Assembly: GCA_039028315.1 (NCBI GenBank) | Contig: JBCCIH010000093.1 | Coordinates: 1 to 8,879, forward strand | DNA length: 8,879 nucleotides | DNA from: Thermodesulfobacteriota bacterium | GTDB taxonomy: Bacteria; Desulfobacterota_D; UBA1144; Nemesobacterales; UBA2774 | Direction: 5' to 3' | Shown: positions 1-8,270 of the stretch, piece after piece | Layout: each line of letters begins with the position of its first letter | How positions within the stretch are numbered: position 1 is the first letter of the stretch | Notes under the pieces: model-generated | The model's database searches: none | What the model was told of the DNA's origin: nothing | What the model saw: only the letters and a program-made list of their open reading frames with translations | Program-made: the position numbers and the translations under genes

Positions 1-1055
1 CCTTTATCCTTTCCGCCCGCGATTAAAATTATAGGCGGTGTAAGGCTTTCAAGCGCTTTTTGAGTTGCAGCAGGACTGGTGGACTTTGAGTCGTTGTATA
101 CATTTGCGCCTCCAAGTTTTCCAATGTATTCATTTCTATGCTCAAGAGGCTCAAAATGATCTATTGCTTCTTGAATCAGCTTTGGATCGCAGCCTAAAAT
201 TGCTGTTCCTGCAATTGCGGCCATAATGTTTTCTATATTATGAGCTCCTAACAGTTTAGTTTCAGAGACACTATAGCTATGGTCTCTAAAAATTATATTT
301 GATCCGTCATACTTAATTCCATCTAGGTTTGATTCTCCAAAGGGTATTTGGTGAGATTTAACTTCATTTAGATGTGAGATGATCTCTATATCTTCGCCGT
401 TGTAGATAAACCAGTCTTGCTCGCTCTGGTTTGAATAAATCTTAAGTTTTGACTGAACATACTCTTCAAAACTCTTATGATGGTCTAGGTGGTTAGGGGT
501 GATATTTAAAATCACAGCTATTTCAGGCCTAAAAGTTGTAACGCCCTGAAGCTGAAAACTGCTTAGCTCGAGCACAAGGATATCAAACTGCTCTGCAGTG
601 TCTGCTATCTGAATAAGAGGGGTTCCAATATTAGCGCCTAAAAACACCTTCTTACTATTTCTTTCGAGTATTTTTGCTATTAGTGTTGAAGTAGTTGTTT
701 TACCATTTGATCCCGTGATGGCGATTATCGGAGTATTTATAAACCGGCTGGCAAGCTCAACCTCGCTAATTACTTCAGTTCCATTTTTTAAAGCTGTTTT
801 TATTTGTGGGATGCTAAATGGAACACCGGGGCTTAGAACAATTAGATCCGCCCATAGAAAAGTTTCATCTGTATGAATTCCTGCCTCTACATCGACTCCC
901 AGAGAAGACATCTCTGAAAAAACCGGACCTAATTTCTCACGAGTAGAACTGTCGCTAGCTTTTACTTGAGCGCCTCTTCGAATAAGGAACCGCGCCGTAT
1001 CCTGACCCGTTTTGCCAAGACCTACGACAAGTATTTTTTTATCCTTAAGCTCCAT
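1..1055 (-). CDS. murD: UDP-N-acetylmuramoylalanine--D-glutamate ligase MurD (C-terminus cut by window edge)
   Basis: MurD adds D-glutamate to UDP-MurNAc-L-Ala in the cytoplasm, using ATP. I translated 351 codons from the ATG at 1055-1053; the frame is open to the window edge. The N-terminus has a Rossmann-like UDP-binding fold (ILVVGLGKTG at 8-17). The ATP P-loop TGSNGKTTT is at 114-122, followed by LELSSFQL (162-169) and NHLDHH (188-193). K203 in QSKLKIY matches the position of the carbamylated lysine. HNIENIMAA is at 272-280, EHR at 305-307 and NDSKSTSPAA at 321-330, and the frame stops inside AGGKDKG. LSSFQL and NDSKSTSPAA point to MurD rather than MurC, MurE or MurF. The family is about 450 residues long, so roughly 100 are missing on the left. 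The gene follows mraY after 12 bases that hold a good Shine-Dalgarno sequence (AAGGGAG, 4 bases before the ATG). The identification is firm. Confidence 0.97.
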   Translation of the reverse strand, partial: MELKDKKILVVGLGKTGQDTARFLIRRGAQVKASDSSTREKLGPVFSEMSSLGVDVEAGIHTDETFLWADLIVLSPGVPFSIPQIKTALKNGTEVISEVELASRFINTPIIAITGSNGKTTTSTLIAKILERNSKKVFLGANIGTPLIQIADTAEQFDILVLELSSFQLQGVTTFRPEIAVILNITPNHLDHHKSFEEYVQSKLKIYSNQSEQDWFIYNGEDIEIISHLNEVKSHQIPFGESNLDGIKYDGSNIIFRDHSYSVSETKLLGAHNIENIMAAIAGTAILGCDPKLIQEAIDHFEPLEHRNEYIGKLGGANVYNDSKSTSPAATQKALESLTPPIILIAGGKDK

Positions 1056-1067
1056 TTATCTCCCTTA

Positions 1068-2177
1068 CTATCTTAGTTTTAATGTAGATAGAGCAAAAAG
1101 CGCAAGCACAAGAGATATTATCCAAAACCTTATAACTACTTTTGATTCTGACCATCCGCTAAGCTCAAAATGGTGATGTAGTGGCGCCATTTTAAAAACC
1201 CTTTTTCCGGTGAGTTTGAACGAGAAAACCTGAATTATTACAGACAGCGCTTCAGCTACGAAAATACCGCCAACTACGATTAGAAGAAGTTCTTGTTTTA
1301 TGATTAGTGCAACAGAGCCTATTGCGGCGCCAAGTGCTAGTGAGCCTACGTCTCCCATAAAGACTTGTGCAGGATGAGAATTGTACCAGAGAAAACCAAG
1401 GCAGGCCCCGCCTACTGCTGCCAGATACACTGCAAGTTCTCCCCCTTGAGGTATGTAGGGAATCTGTAGATACGTTGAGAATTCCTGATGCCCGGAGAGG
1501 TAGGCTAAGATAATATAAGTCGCAGTCGCTACCAGTATTGATCCTATGGCAAGTCCATCCAAACCATCAGTAAGGTTTACTGCATTTGACGCACCAACTA
1601 CTACCAGTACTCCAAATGGAATGTAGAACCAGCTAAGGTCCAAAACTGCTTTTTTGAAGAAAGGAAATAGAACTGATGTGTATGAATAAGTCTCTGACTC
1701 GCTTCCGCTAACTACCATGTTGAAACCGTATATTTCAGTCAGTATGAGAGATACAAAAAGCGTTCCGAAAACAATTTGTAAGAGGAATTTTAACCTTGCG
1801 CTCATACCTTTTCCTTTTTTATACTTAAGCCAGTCATCCAAAAATCCAATAAGCGCATAGCTAAAAGTAAAGAGAAGTACAGTCCACATCACTTGGCTCG
1901 ACAGATCAACCCACAGAAGTGTAGAGACGGCAATAGCTACAACAATAAAAGCGCCTCCCATTGTAGGGGTCCCTTGCTTTACTTTATGACTCTCGGGGCC
2001 GTCGTCCCTAATATTTTCTTTTAGCTGCTGACGGGCAAGAAATCTAATAAATACCCCGCCCAAAATTATGCTTATTAGAAATGCAGTCACACCCGCGCCA
2101 AAGGATCTGAATGTGATATATCTAAACACATTAAATATAATAAAATCATCTTTCAGCAGATAAAGAAGATGAAACAT
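1068..2177 (-). CDS. mraY: Phospho-N-acetylmuramoyl-pentapeptide transferase MraY
   Basis: MraY transfers phospho-MurNAc-pentapeptide from UDP to undecaprenyl phosphate, giving lipid I at the inner face of the cytoplasmic membrane. The 369 residues match the family's usual length of about 360, and the chain is mostly hydrophobic helices, as expected for a ten-helix protein. The family signatures are present in order: DDGPESHKVKQGTPTMGG (58-75), the Mg-binding aspartates of FLDDWLK (D114, D115), NAVNLTDGLDGLAIG (198-212), FMGDVGSLALG with D276, and the APLHHHFE histidine motif (331-338). The N-terminus (FNVFRYITFRS, 15-25) also fits the family, which supports the chosen start. The ATG directly abuts the murF stop (TAAATG). 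Its Shine-Dalgarno GAGGAG lies inside the end of murF, 9 bases upstream. No key residue is missing. Confidence 0.98.
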   Translation of the reverse strand: MFHLLYLLKDDFIIFNVFRYITFRSFGAGVTAFLISIILGGVFIRFLARQQLKENIRDDGPESHKVKQGTPTMGGAFIVVAIAVSTLLWVDLSSQVMWTVLLFTFSYALIGFLDDWLKYKKGKGMSARLKFLLQIVFGTLFVSLILTEIYGFNMVVSGSESETYSYTSVLFPFFKKAVLDLSWFYIPFGVLVVVGASNAVNLTDGLDGLAIGSILVATATYIILAYLSGHQEFSTYLQIPYIPQGGELAVYLAAVGGACLGFLWYNSHPAQVFMGDVGSLALGAAIGSVALIIKQELLLIVVGGIFVAEALSVIIQVFSFKLTGKRVFKMAPLHHHFELSGWSESKVVIRFWIISLVLALFALSTLKLR

Positions 2178-3554
2178 TTAGTTTTGCTCCTCATTAAGCG
2201 CTTTGATTACGAGCTCCATTTTAGAACCTCTTGAGCCCTTTACTAAAACCAGGTCTAAAGGTGTGGCCAAATCTTGTAAAATAGTGGCCGCTTTTTGGTG
2301 GGAGTCGGCCGCGAATCCATTATTAGAATTACCAAAACCTTCTAAGATCTTATCTGAAAATCTACCATAAGCTATGAGATTATTAACCCCTGAATTTAGT
2401 GCGTATTTACCAAGCTCAACATGCTCATTTTCGCTACCCTCTCCAAGCTCAAGCATATCACCTAAAACAGCTATTGTATTGCCGTTTTTATTCAGTCTTA
2501 CAAGCTCATCCACCGCTTTTTTCATTGAATCCGGATTGGCGTTGTAGGAGTCATTTATTACTTTAAAACCTTGCGGCACATCTATTACCTCAAGCCTCAT
2601 ATTGGTCGGTACATAGCTGGAAAGACCGTCTTGAATCTGAGTGACGCTGCATCCAAATGCATGTCCTATTCCACTGGCGCAAAGTGCATTACTAACATTA
2701 TGGAGGCCAATTCCAGTAATCTCTGCCGGAAATTTTTCGCCCTCTAATGTGATATTGAATCTAATACTCGAAAGATCACCTGATTCTATTTCGCTTGCGG
2801 TGATCATAGCATCATCAGAATTTATTGCGTAGGTAATTTTCTGACAGTCGAGCGAATCAGCTATTCTCTTAACCCTTGGATCATCAAGGTTAACAACAAA
2901 AATGTTATCTTGAGTGAAGTTTTGAACAAGCTCTCCCTTAGCTTTGGCAACTCCATCGAGACCGCCCAGTTTTTCTAAGTGAGCATGGCCGATATTTGTG
3001 ATTGTCCCTATATCCGGCCGCGCTATCTCAGCTAGCCTCTCAAGCTCTCCAAAATCATTCATTCCTACTTCCACAACTGCCGCAGGATAAGTGTCATTTA
3101 ACTCAAAGAGCGTAAGCGGAAGACCAATTAGGTTGTTGAAATTCCCGGTATTTTTTAAAGTGTTGTATTTTTGAGAGACAATGCTCCAGGCCATTTCTTT
3201 TGTAGTGGTCTTACCATTTGATCCGGTTATGGCAGCAAGTTTTAGATCAGTAAAGCTCATCCTCCAACCTGAAGCAAGGTCTCCCAAAGCCTTTAGACTC
3301 GATGGTACTTGTATTAGAACTTTTTCATTTTGATTTGAATTTAATTCGCCTTCAATAACAGCCCCTGCAGCGCCCTTTTGAAATGCCTCTTCAACGAAGT
3401 TCTCCCCATTAAAATTCTCGCCTTTAAGGGCAAAAAAGATCTGGTCCTTTGTAATTTTCCTGGTATCAGTAGATACACCGCTGAACACTGTACCGCTCTT
3501 TCCCGATAGCAGCTTGCCACTTGTAGCTTGAAGTATAAAATCTAGATTTAGCAT
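2178..3554 (-). CDS. murF: UDP-N-acetylmuramoyl-tripeptide--D-alanyl-D-alanine ligase MurF
   Basis: MurF adds the D-Ala-D-Ala dipeptide to UDP-MurNAc-tripeptide, completing the cytoplasmic pentapeptide precursor that the next gene product, MraY, uses. At 458 residues it has normal length. The N-terminal Mur ligase domain includes STDTRKI (28-34) and FFALKGENFNGENF (40-53). The central ATPase domain has the P-loop TGSNGKTTT (110-118), NFNNLIGLPLTL (138-149), EVGMN (162-166), GHAHLE (189-194) and AKAKGEL (203-209), which contains the probable carbamylated lysine. HNVSNA is at 285-290. The C-terminal domain has NDSYNANPDSM (334-344), GDMLELG (365-371) and KGSRG (439-443). EVGMN and NDSYNANP are typical of MurF and separate it from MurC, MurD and MurE. 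The start lies one base after the murE stop (TGAAATG), with AGGA 7 bases upstream inside murE, so the two genes are probably coupled in translation. Confidence 0.98.
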   Translation of the reverse strand: MLNLDFILQATSGKLLSGKSGTVFSGVSTDTRKITKDQIFFALKGENFNGENFVEEAFQKGAAGAVIEGELNSNQNEKVLIQVPSSLKALGDLASGWRMSFTDLKLAAITGSNGKTTTKEMAWSIVSQKYNTLKNTGNFNNLIGLPLTLFELNDTYPAAVVEVGMNDFGELERLAEIARPDIGTITNIGHAHLEKLGGLDGVAKAKGELVQNFTQDNIFVVNLDDPRVKRIADSLDCQKITYAINSDDAMITASEIESGDLSSIRFNITLEGEKFPAEITGIGLHNVSNALCASGIGHAFGCSVTQIQDGLSSYVPTNMRLEVIDVPQGFKVINDSYNANPDSMKKAVDELVRLNKNGNTIAVLGDMLELGEGSENEHVELGKYALNSGVNNLIAYGRFSDKILEGFGNSNNGFAADSHQKAATILQDLATPLDLVLVKGSRGSKMELVIKALNEEQN

Positions 3555-3555
3555 T

Positions 3556-5046
3556 TCAGTTTCCTAGCTCTTTTAACACCTCTTTAGCAATTTCTCTATC
3601 ATCAAACGGGTATTTTGTAGTGCCTATAATCTGATAGTCCTCATGGCCTTTTCCGGCAATGAGAACTGTGTCTTCTTCTTTAGCCAGGGATATTGCCTTT
3701 TTTATCGCCTGGGCCCTGTCCTGAATCCTGTGATAAGGCCTTGACTCATAACCGGCCTCTAGAACGCCCTTTTCTATATGATCTAGAATGATTTCTGGAT
3801 TTTCTGTGCGGGGGTTGTCGGATGTTACAACCAGTATATCCGAGAGCTCTTTTCCAATCTTGCCCATTTGAGGCCTTTTGGCATTGTCTCTATCGCCCCC
3901 GCACCCAAATACTAATATTAGATTTCCTTTTGTAAGGGGCCTGGCAGCCACAAGCACATTCTTTAGCGCATCAGGAGTGTGAGCGTAATCTACTAATACG
4001 CTAAATCCATAAGAGTTTGGAATGGTCTCGAGCCTTCCTGGGACGGCATCAATATTTGATAGCCCCATTGAAATTGATTCAGCGCTTGATCCCAATGAAA
4101 CTGCTGTAGCCACTGCGGCCAGAATGTTTGACAAATTGTGCTCGCCAAAAAGTGTTGAGTGAATCTCAACTTCACCATTTGGTGTATGTATAGTTGCCTT
4201 AATACCATCTTGTGAGATTATCGAATTTGCTGCATATACAGATGCACTCGTGTCATTTATTGAATATGTAAGAACCTCCCCTGGAGCATCGCAAACAAGT
4301 CTTTGCCCATAGGGATCATCTATATTTATTATTGAATATTTATTTTCTTTAGTGCTTTTCGCTAAATAGTTTGTGAACAGCTCTTTTTTAACTTCAAAGT
4401 AGCTCTCCATAGAGCTGTGGTAGTCCAGATGGTCCTGGGTTAGGTTTGTAAATACAGCGGCGTCAAACTCACACCCCACAACTCTTTTTCTATCTAATGC
4501 GTGTGATGATACTTCCATTGCTACTGCTTGTACTCCCTCATCTTTCATTTCTCTAAACATCCTCATGAGATCTAGCGCCTCAGGGGTTGTCATAGAAGAT
4601 TCTCTTATTTTTCCTGCGTAGCGGTAATCAATGGTGCCGATTACGCCTGAGTTTTTTCGCTCTTGATTCCAGATAGATTCCAGCAAATAAGTGATAGTGG
4701 TTTTACCATTTGTGCCTGTGATTCCTGCCAGTGTTAACTCCCTCGTAGGACGTTTGTAAAAATTCGCTGATACCAGGGCAAGAGCCTCTCTTGTATCAGC
4801 CACCTGTATAACTGAGATTTCTTCTGAGCTGACTTGCTCCAGCCGTTCTACTAACAGTGCAGCTGCTCCATTTTCAAGAGCAGAGCTAATATAGTTATGA
4901 CCGTCAGTATTCTCGCCCTTTAGTGCTGCAAATAAATAATCTTCTCTTACCTGATTTGAATCAAGGCTGATCCCGCAAACCCGTGCTTCTTCATCTCCTG
5001 TGAATTTAATAATATCAACACCGTCTAGAAGCTCTTTAAGGATCAT
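3556..5046 (-). CDS. murE: UDP-N-acetylmuramoyl-L-alanyl-D-glutamate--2,6-diaminopimelate ligase MurE
   Basis: MurE adds the third residue of the stem peptide to UDP-MurNAc-L-Ala-D-Glu in the cytoplasm. Its 496 residues match the family. Motifs seen in order are GISLDSNQV (25-33), the P-loop GITGTNGKTT (108-117), TTPEALD (153-159), EVSSHALDRKRV (178-189), NLTQDHLDYH (201-210), YFEVKKELF (216-224) with K220 as the likely carbamylated lysine, GEHNLSNILAA (301-311), VDYAHTPDAL (352-361), FGCGGDRDNAKRP (380-392), SDNPRTE (409-415) and IAGKGHEDYQ (463-472). DNPR is the family signature for meso-diaminopimelate; lysine-specific enzymes carry a different residue in place of this arginine. The start overlaps the ftsI stop as ATGA. 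I see no convincing Shine-Dalgarno sequence before it, so initiation probably depends on ribosomes finishing ftsI. Confidence 0.98.
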   Translation of the reverse strand: MILKELLDGVDIIKFTGDEEARVCGISLDSNQVREDYLFAALKGENTDGHNYISSALENGAAALLVERLEQVSSEEISVIQVADTREALALVSANFYKRPTRELTLAGITGTNGKTTITYLLESIWNQERKNSGVIGTIDYRYAGKIRESSMTTPEALDLMRMFREMKDEGVQAVAMEVSSHALDRKRVVGCEFDAAVFTNLTQDHLDYHSSMESYFEVKKELFTNYLAKSTKENKYSIINIDDPYGQRLVCDAPGEVLTYSINDTSASVYAANSIISQDGIKATIHTPNGEVEIHSTLFGEHNLSNILAAVATAVSLGSSAESISMGLSNIDAVPGRLETIPNSYGFSVLVDYAHTPDALKNVLVAARPLTKGNLILVFGCGGDRDNAKRPQMGKIGKELSDILVVTSDNPRTENPEIILDHIEKGVLEAGYESRPYHRIQDRAQAIKKAISLAKEEDTVLIAGKGHEDYQIIGTTKYPFDDREIAKEVLKELGN

Positions 5047-6968
5047 ATTTTTTGTTCAAGCTCAATTGAGCAAACCATGCCCTCTTTAATTAAATCTCCC
5101 GGCTGGGGTTTTTGATTTGTTACAAAACCGCTGCCCTTAACCTCTACCTTAACTCCTTGTTCTTGGGACCATTTCATAATATCCCTTACGCTCATGCCGC
5201 TAAGATCGGGCATAACTTTCATCCCAACAAGTTCTTTGTTCGGGCTCACGTCCATATGGAAGAGAACTTTCTCTGCAATTTCTTTAAATATAGGTCCTGC
5301 AACAGAGCCGCCGTGGGTTTTCTTGCGGGGCGCCTCTACCACAACTGCCATTACTAATTTAGGATCTTCAACCGGCGTAAATCCAACAAATGACGCTATA
5401 TATCTGTCCGGATGATATCCTCCGGATTTAGGATCGGGTATCTGAGCAGTGCCTGTTTTTCCGGCTACTGAAAATCCCGGTATTTTAGCCTTCTTCCCTG
5501 TTCCGTTCTCAACAACATTTTGAAGCATCTGCTTCATTAGATCTGCAGTATCGTATGATATAACTCTAGTAACAACTTTTGGCTCGTTCTCTTTTACAAT
5601 ATTTCCCTCTGGATCAGTTATTTTTTCTATAACATATGGCTTCATCAAATAGCCGCCGTTAGCAATTGCGGAAAGAGCCGTCACGAGTTGAAGCGATGTA
5701 ACGGATACGCCTTGGCCAAATGATATGGTTGCAAGCTCTATTGCTCCCCACTTTCTTGGACTAGCGAGCTGGCCTTTTGACTCTCCGGGAAGACCTATTC
5801 CTGTTTTTTCTCCAAAACCAAATTTCTTTAGATAGGTATAGTATTTATCTCGACCCATTAGCTCGCCAATCTTAGAAGCTCCAATATTACTTGAGTACTG
5901 TACTATTTCTTTTACTGTAAGAGTGCCCCTTGGTTTGACGTCTCTAATTACTGCGGCGCCTATTTTTCTTCGCCCGTTCTCGCAATTGAATTTAGAGCTT
6001 GGGTTTACTTTCTTATCCTCTATTGCCGCAGCCGCCAGAAAAACCTTCATCGTTGAGCCCGGCTCATGTGCATACCATATTGGAAGGTTTCTTCTATTTT
6101 GCTCAGGGAATTTGCTATAGTTGTTTGGATCAACGAAAGGATATGAGGCCATGGCTAGAATCTCACCAGTCTCCGGGTCCATTATAATGGCCATCCCCTT
6201 CTCGCCGCTCATCTCTTCAATACCGTCTTTAAGCTCTCTTTCAACTATGTGCTGAATTTGAGAGTCTATCGTAAGCACGATGTCTTCTCCCGAAGTCATG
6301 TCCTGATCGATTTCCTGAATCTCATTTGGGTCGCTTAATATTTTATGACCCCTAGCATCTCGTTTTAGTGTGATCTTGCGCTTCTTACCAATAAGAGAGC
6401 TGTCATATTTATATTCAATCCCTTCAATACCTATTGAATCAATATCCGTAAAACCAATTACCTGACCCATCAGCGTTCCGTTGGGGTAAACCCTTTTGGG
6501 CTCAGGTATAAAGCCAAGACCCTCAATTTTTGACTCTTCAAGTTCTTTTGCTGCTTTAGAGTCAGCCAACCTTTTAATCCATACAAATGATTTATCAGAT
6601 GATACCCTTGTATTAATTTTCTTCTCTGAAACATCTAGCTTCTCTGATAATAGCTTTGCAGTTTCTTTAGGTTTTTTTACATTCTTAGGGTTTGCATAGA
6701 TGGATTTCACATCGACATTAATCGCAAGCTCTTTTCCATTTCTGTCTGAGATAGTGCCTCTTCTAGGAAGAAGTGTTGATGTTCCATGATGCTGCTTTCT
6801 AGCTATTTTAAAAGCTCTCTCGCGGTCTAAAACCTGAAGCTCTAGCGCTTTTACACCGACCATAGCGAAAAGAGAGATGATAAGTGCAGCGATAATGAAC
6901 ACCCGCCACCTGGGCTTATCAAGGTCTCTTGCAAGAGACATTCTTTTTGTAGTTCTCTTGGGCTTCAT
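5043..6968 (-). CDS. ftsI: Division-specific class B penicillin-binding protein FtsI (PBP3 type) with C-terminal PASTA domain
   Basis: This is the septal peptidoglycan transpeptidase, anchored in the cytoplasmic membrane with its catalytic domain outside. Of 641 residues, 1-21 are a basic cytoplasmic tail and about 22-39 form one membrane helix. A PBP dimerisation domain begins near 65 and includes RRGTISDRNGKELA (69-82). The transpeptidase domain runs from about 228 to 572. It holds the active-site motif STMK (S305, K308), the SSN motif (359-361) and KTGT (504-507), along with GEKTGIGLPGE (386-396). Residues of about 583-641 (MPDLSGMSVRDIM to the end) form one PASTA repeat, which is absent from enterobacterial FtsI. 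The sporulation PBP SpoVD has the same general layout, but the dcw position next to ftsL and murE favours a division role. The ATG follows the ftsL stop by 3 bases. Its AGGA lies only one base from the start codon, so translational coupling is likely. Confidence 0.95.
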   Translation of the reverse strand: MKPKRTTKRMSLARDLDKPRWRVFIIAALIISLFAMVGVKALELQVLDRERAFKIARKQHHGTSTLLPRRGTISDRNGKELAINVDVKSIYANPKNVKKPKETAKLLSEKLDVSEKKINTRVSSDKSFVWIKRLADSKAAKELEESKIEGLGFIPEPKRVYPNGTLMGQVIGFTDIDSIGIEGIEYKYDSSLIGKKRKITLKRDARGHKILSDPNEIQEIDQDMTSGEDIVLTIDSQIQHIVERELKDGIEEMSGEKGMAIIMDPETGEILAMASYPFVDPNNYSKFPEQNRRNLPIWYAHEPGSTMKVFLAAAAIEDKKVNPSSKFNCENGRRKIGAAVIRDVKPRGTLTVKEIVQYSSNIGASKIGELMGRDKYYTYLKKFGFGEKTGIGLPGESKGQLASPRKWGAIELATISFGQGVSVTSLQLVTALSAIANGGYLMKPYVIEKITDPEGNIVKENEPKVVTRVISYDTADLMKQMLQNVVENGTGKKAKIPGFSVAGKTGTAQIPDPKSGGYHPDRYIASFVGFTPVEDPKLVMAVVVEAPRKKTHGGSVAGPIFKEIAEKVLFHMDVSPNKELVGMKVMPDLSGMSVRDIMKWSQEQGVKVEVKGSGFVTNQKPQPGDLIKEGMVCSIELEQKI

Positions 6969-6971
6969 TTC

Positions 6972-7304
6972 CTATTTTCCAACAACCCTATTTTTTTCAA
7001 TGTAAATTATGTCTTGCTGAGTCGGGAACTTAAATCCTAGTATTTCAGCAGATTCTTCGAGCTTATCAGGCGCCTTGAGTTTCATGAACTCTGATTGCAA
7101 AATTCTATTTTCCTTCAATAGATCCTCAGTAGCTTTTCTATTTCTTGAGATTTCATATCCCAAGCTAACCTCTTCAACTTTTATTCGCACATATACTAGA
7201 GAAAGTCCGATTGCAATTAAAATTAGTACAATAATTCCCATAGAGAGTATTGAGCTTGCTGAACTTCTAGATTCTTTTTTTCTCTTTCTTCTACTTTGGC
7301 TCAT
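6972..7304 (-). CDS. ftsL: FtsL-type cell division protein
   Basis: This small bitopic division protein is expected to form a coiled-coil complex with a partner of the FtsB/DivIC type and to activate the septal synthase FtsW-FtsI. Of 110 residues, 1-11 are strongly basic (RRKRKK) and cytoplasmic, and about 19-39 form one hydrophobic membrane helix. About 41-77 are charged and heptad-like, consistent with a coiled coil. The tail contains AEILGFKFPTQQDIIYIE (86-103), resembling the short C-terminal segment of FtsL and DivIC proteins. FtsL sequences diverge quickly, so the name rests on topology, length and the position between rsmH and ftsI. The start overlaps the rsmH stop (ATGA) and has a strong purine-rich ribosome site at 7313-7321 (GGGGAGAGG), 8 bases upstream. 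A general septum-formation initiator (FtsB/DivIC) label is the main alternative. Confidence 0.88.
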   Translation of the reverse strand: MSQSRRKRKKESRSSASSILSMGIIVLILIAIGLSLVYVRIKVEEVSLGYEISRNRKATEDLLKENRILQSEFMKLKAPDKLEESAEILGFKFPTQQDIIYIEKNRVVGK

Positions 7305-8266
7305 ACTTCTAGCCTCTCCCCAACGCGCATCTTTGCACTCCTTGACCGCGGATTGTTTAAAACCTCTGCCTCTGAAGGAACAAGAGGCGATTTAGTAATA
7401 ATTTTTAATTCGCTCCTCTTTCCGCATCCACACCTAGGCATGTCAGGCGGGCATATACATGCTGATGAGAATTGCTGAAACTGCTTCTTCACCAATCTGT
7501 CTTCAAGAGAGTGGAATGAAATTATTACAAGCCTTCCGCCGGTTTTTAAAAACGGTATAGCCTTTTCAATAAATTCTTGGATACTTTCAAGCTCGTGGTT
7601 TACGGCAATTCTAAATGCCTGAAAGGTTTTAGTTGCCGGGTGTATTCTAGCAGGATGAAATTTCTTCGGGATTGCCTCAGATACCAAGTTAGCAAGTTCA
7701 GCAGATGAAGAAATGGGTTGATCACTTCTTTTTTGAATAATTTTCTTGGCGATTTTCCTTGACCATCTCTCCTCACCATATTCCTTTAAGACTTTTGATA
7801 TCTCATCAGAGCTCATTTCATTTACCAAATCAAAAGCTGTAAATCTAAGGCGAGAGTCCATACGCATATCCAGTTTTTCATCCCTGATAAAACTAAATCC
7901 CCTCTCGCTCAGATCAATTTGATACGATGACATCCCTAAATCAGCTACAATACCGTCCACCTCTCCTATCTCTAGATCAAGCAGCACTCTGTCTATCTCA
8001 GAGAAATTAGAGTTTCTATAAATCACGCTGCTGTTGTATTTTGAAAGATTCCCTCTGGCAATATCAATTGCCTGTTGGTCACAATCAAGTGCAATCACTT
8101 TGGCCTTTTTCTTTGTGGCTTCAAGGATAGCCTGAGTATGACCGCCCATACCTAAAGTTGCATCCACATAGAGCCCGTCTTTTCTCGTGATAAGATTTTC
8201 AATAACCTCGTTCTTCATGACAGGCACGTGTATAGATGCCTTTTGTTCGATTATTGCGTTCTGCAT
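7301..8266 (-). CDS. rsmH: 16S rRNA (cytosine(1402)-N(4))-methyltransferase RsmH (MraW)
   Basis: RsmH is a SAM-dependent enzyme that N4-methylates C1402 in the decoding centre of 16S rRNA. From the ATG at 8266-8264 it is 321 residues long, as usual for the family. Motifs seen are HVPVMKNEV (13-21), the SAM-binding DATLGMGGH (35-43), D61 in ALDCD, DLGMSSYQID (109-118), RGFSF (122-126), LDMRMD (132-137), ATKTFQAFRIAVNHEL (211-226) and ISFHSLEDRLVK (249-260). The cysteine cluster CICPPDMPRCGCG (270-282) and NPRSRSAKMRVGER (305-318) complete the set. The frame stays open upstream to an ATG at 8371, but that would overlap mraZ by 101 bases and add a tail with no family resemblance. The chosen start lies 4 bases after the mraZ stop. 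No catalytic residue appears to be missing. Confidence 0.96.
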   Translation of the reverse strand: MQNAIIEQKASIHVPVMKNEVIENLITRKDGLYVDATLGMGGHTQAILEATKKKAKVIALDCDQQAIDIARGNLSKYNSSVIYRNSNFSEIDRVLLDLEIGEVDGIVADLGMSSYQIDLSERGFSFIRDEKLDMRMDSRLRFTAFDLVNEMSSDEISKVLKEYGEERWSRKIAKKIIQKRSDQPISSSAELANLVSEAIPKKFHPARIHPATKTFQAFRIAVNHELESIQEFIEKAIPFLKTGGRLVIISFHSLEDRLVKKQFQQFSSACICPPDMPRCGCGKRSELKIITKSPLVPSEAEVLNNPRSRSAKMRVGERLEV

Positions 8267-8270
8267 AGTG

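Noticed and set aside
680..716. Similar short DNA stretches in murD, murE and murF (for example TTACCATTTG on the plus strand), considered as dispersed repeats.
   Set aside because: They encode the shared P-loop (GSNGKT or GTNGKT) of paralogous Mur ligases and reflect protein conservation.
5060..5071. A perfect 12-bp palindrome (GCTCAATTGAGC) at the end of ftsI, just before the murE start.
   Set aside because: It lies in coding sequence, would give only a 4-bp RNA stem, and a 12-bp palindrome is expected about by chance in a window of this size. No U run follows it in the transcript.
5112..5415. Plus-strand open frames over ftsI, and others over murF, rsmH and mraZ.
   Set aside because: They lie opposite well-supported genes, show no recognisable domains or ribosome sites, and look like antisense shadows.
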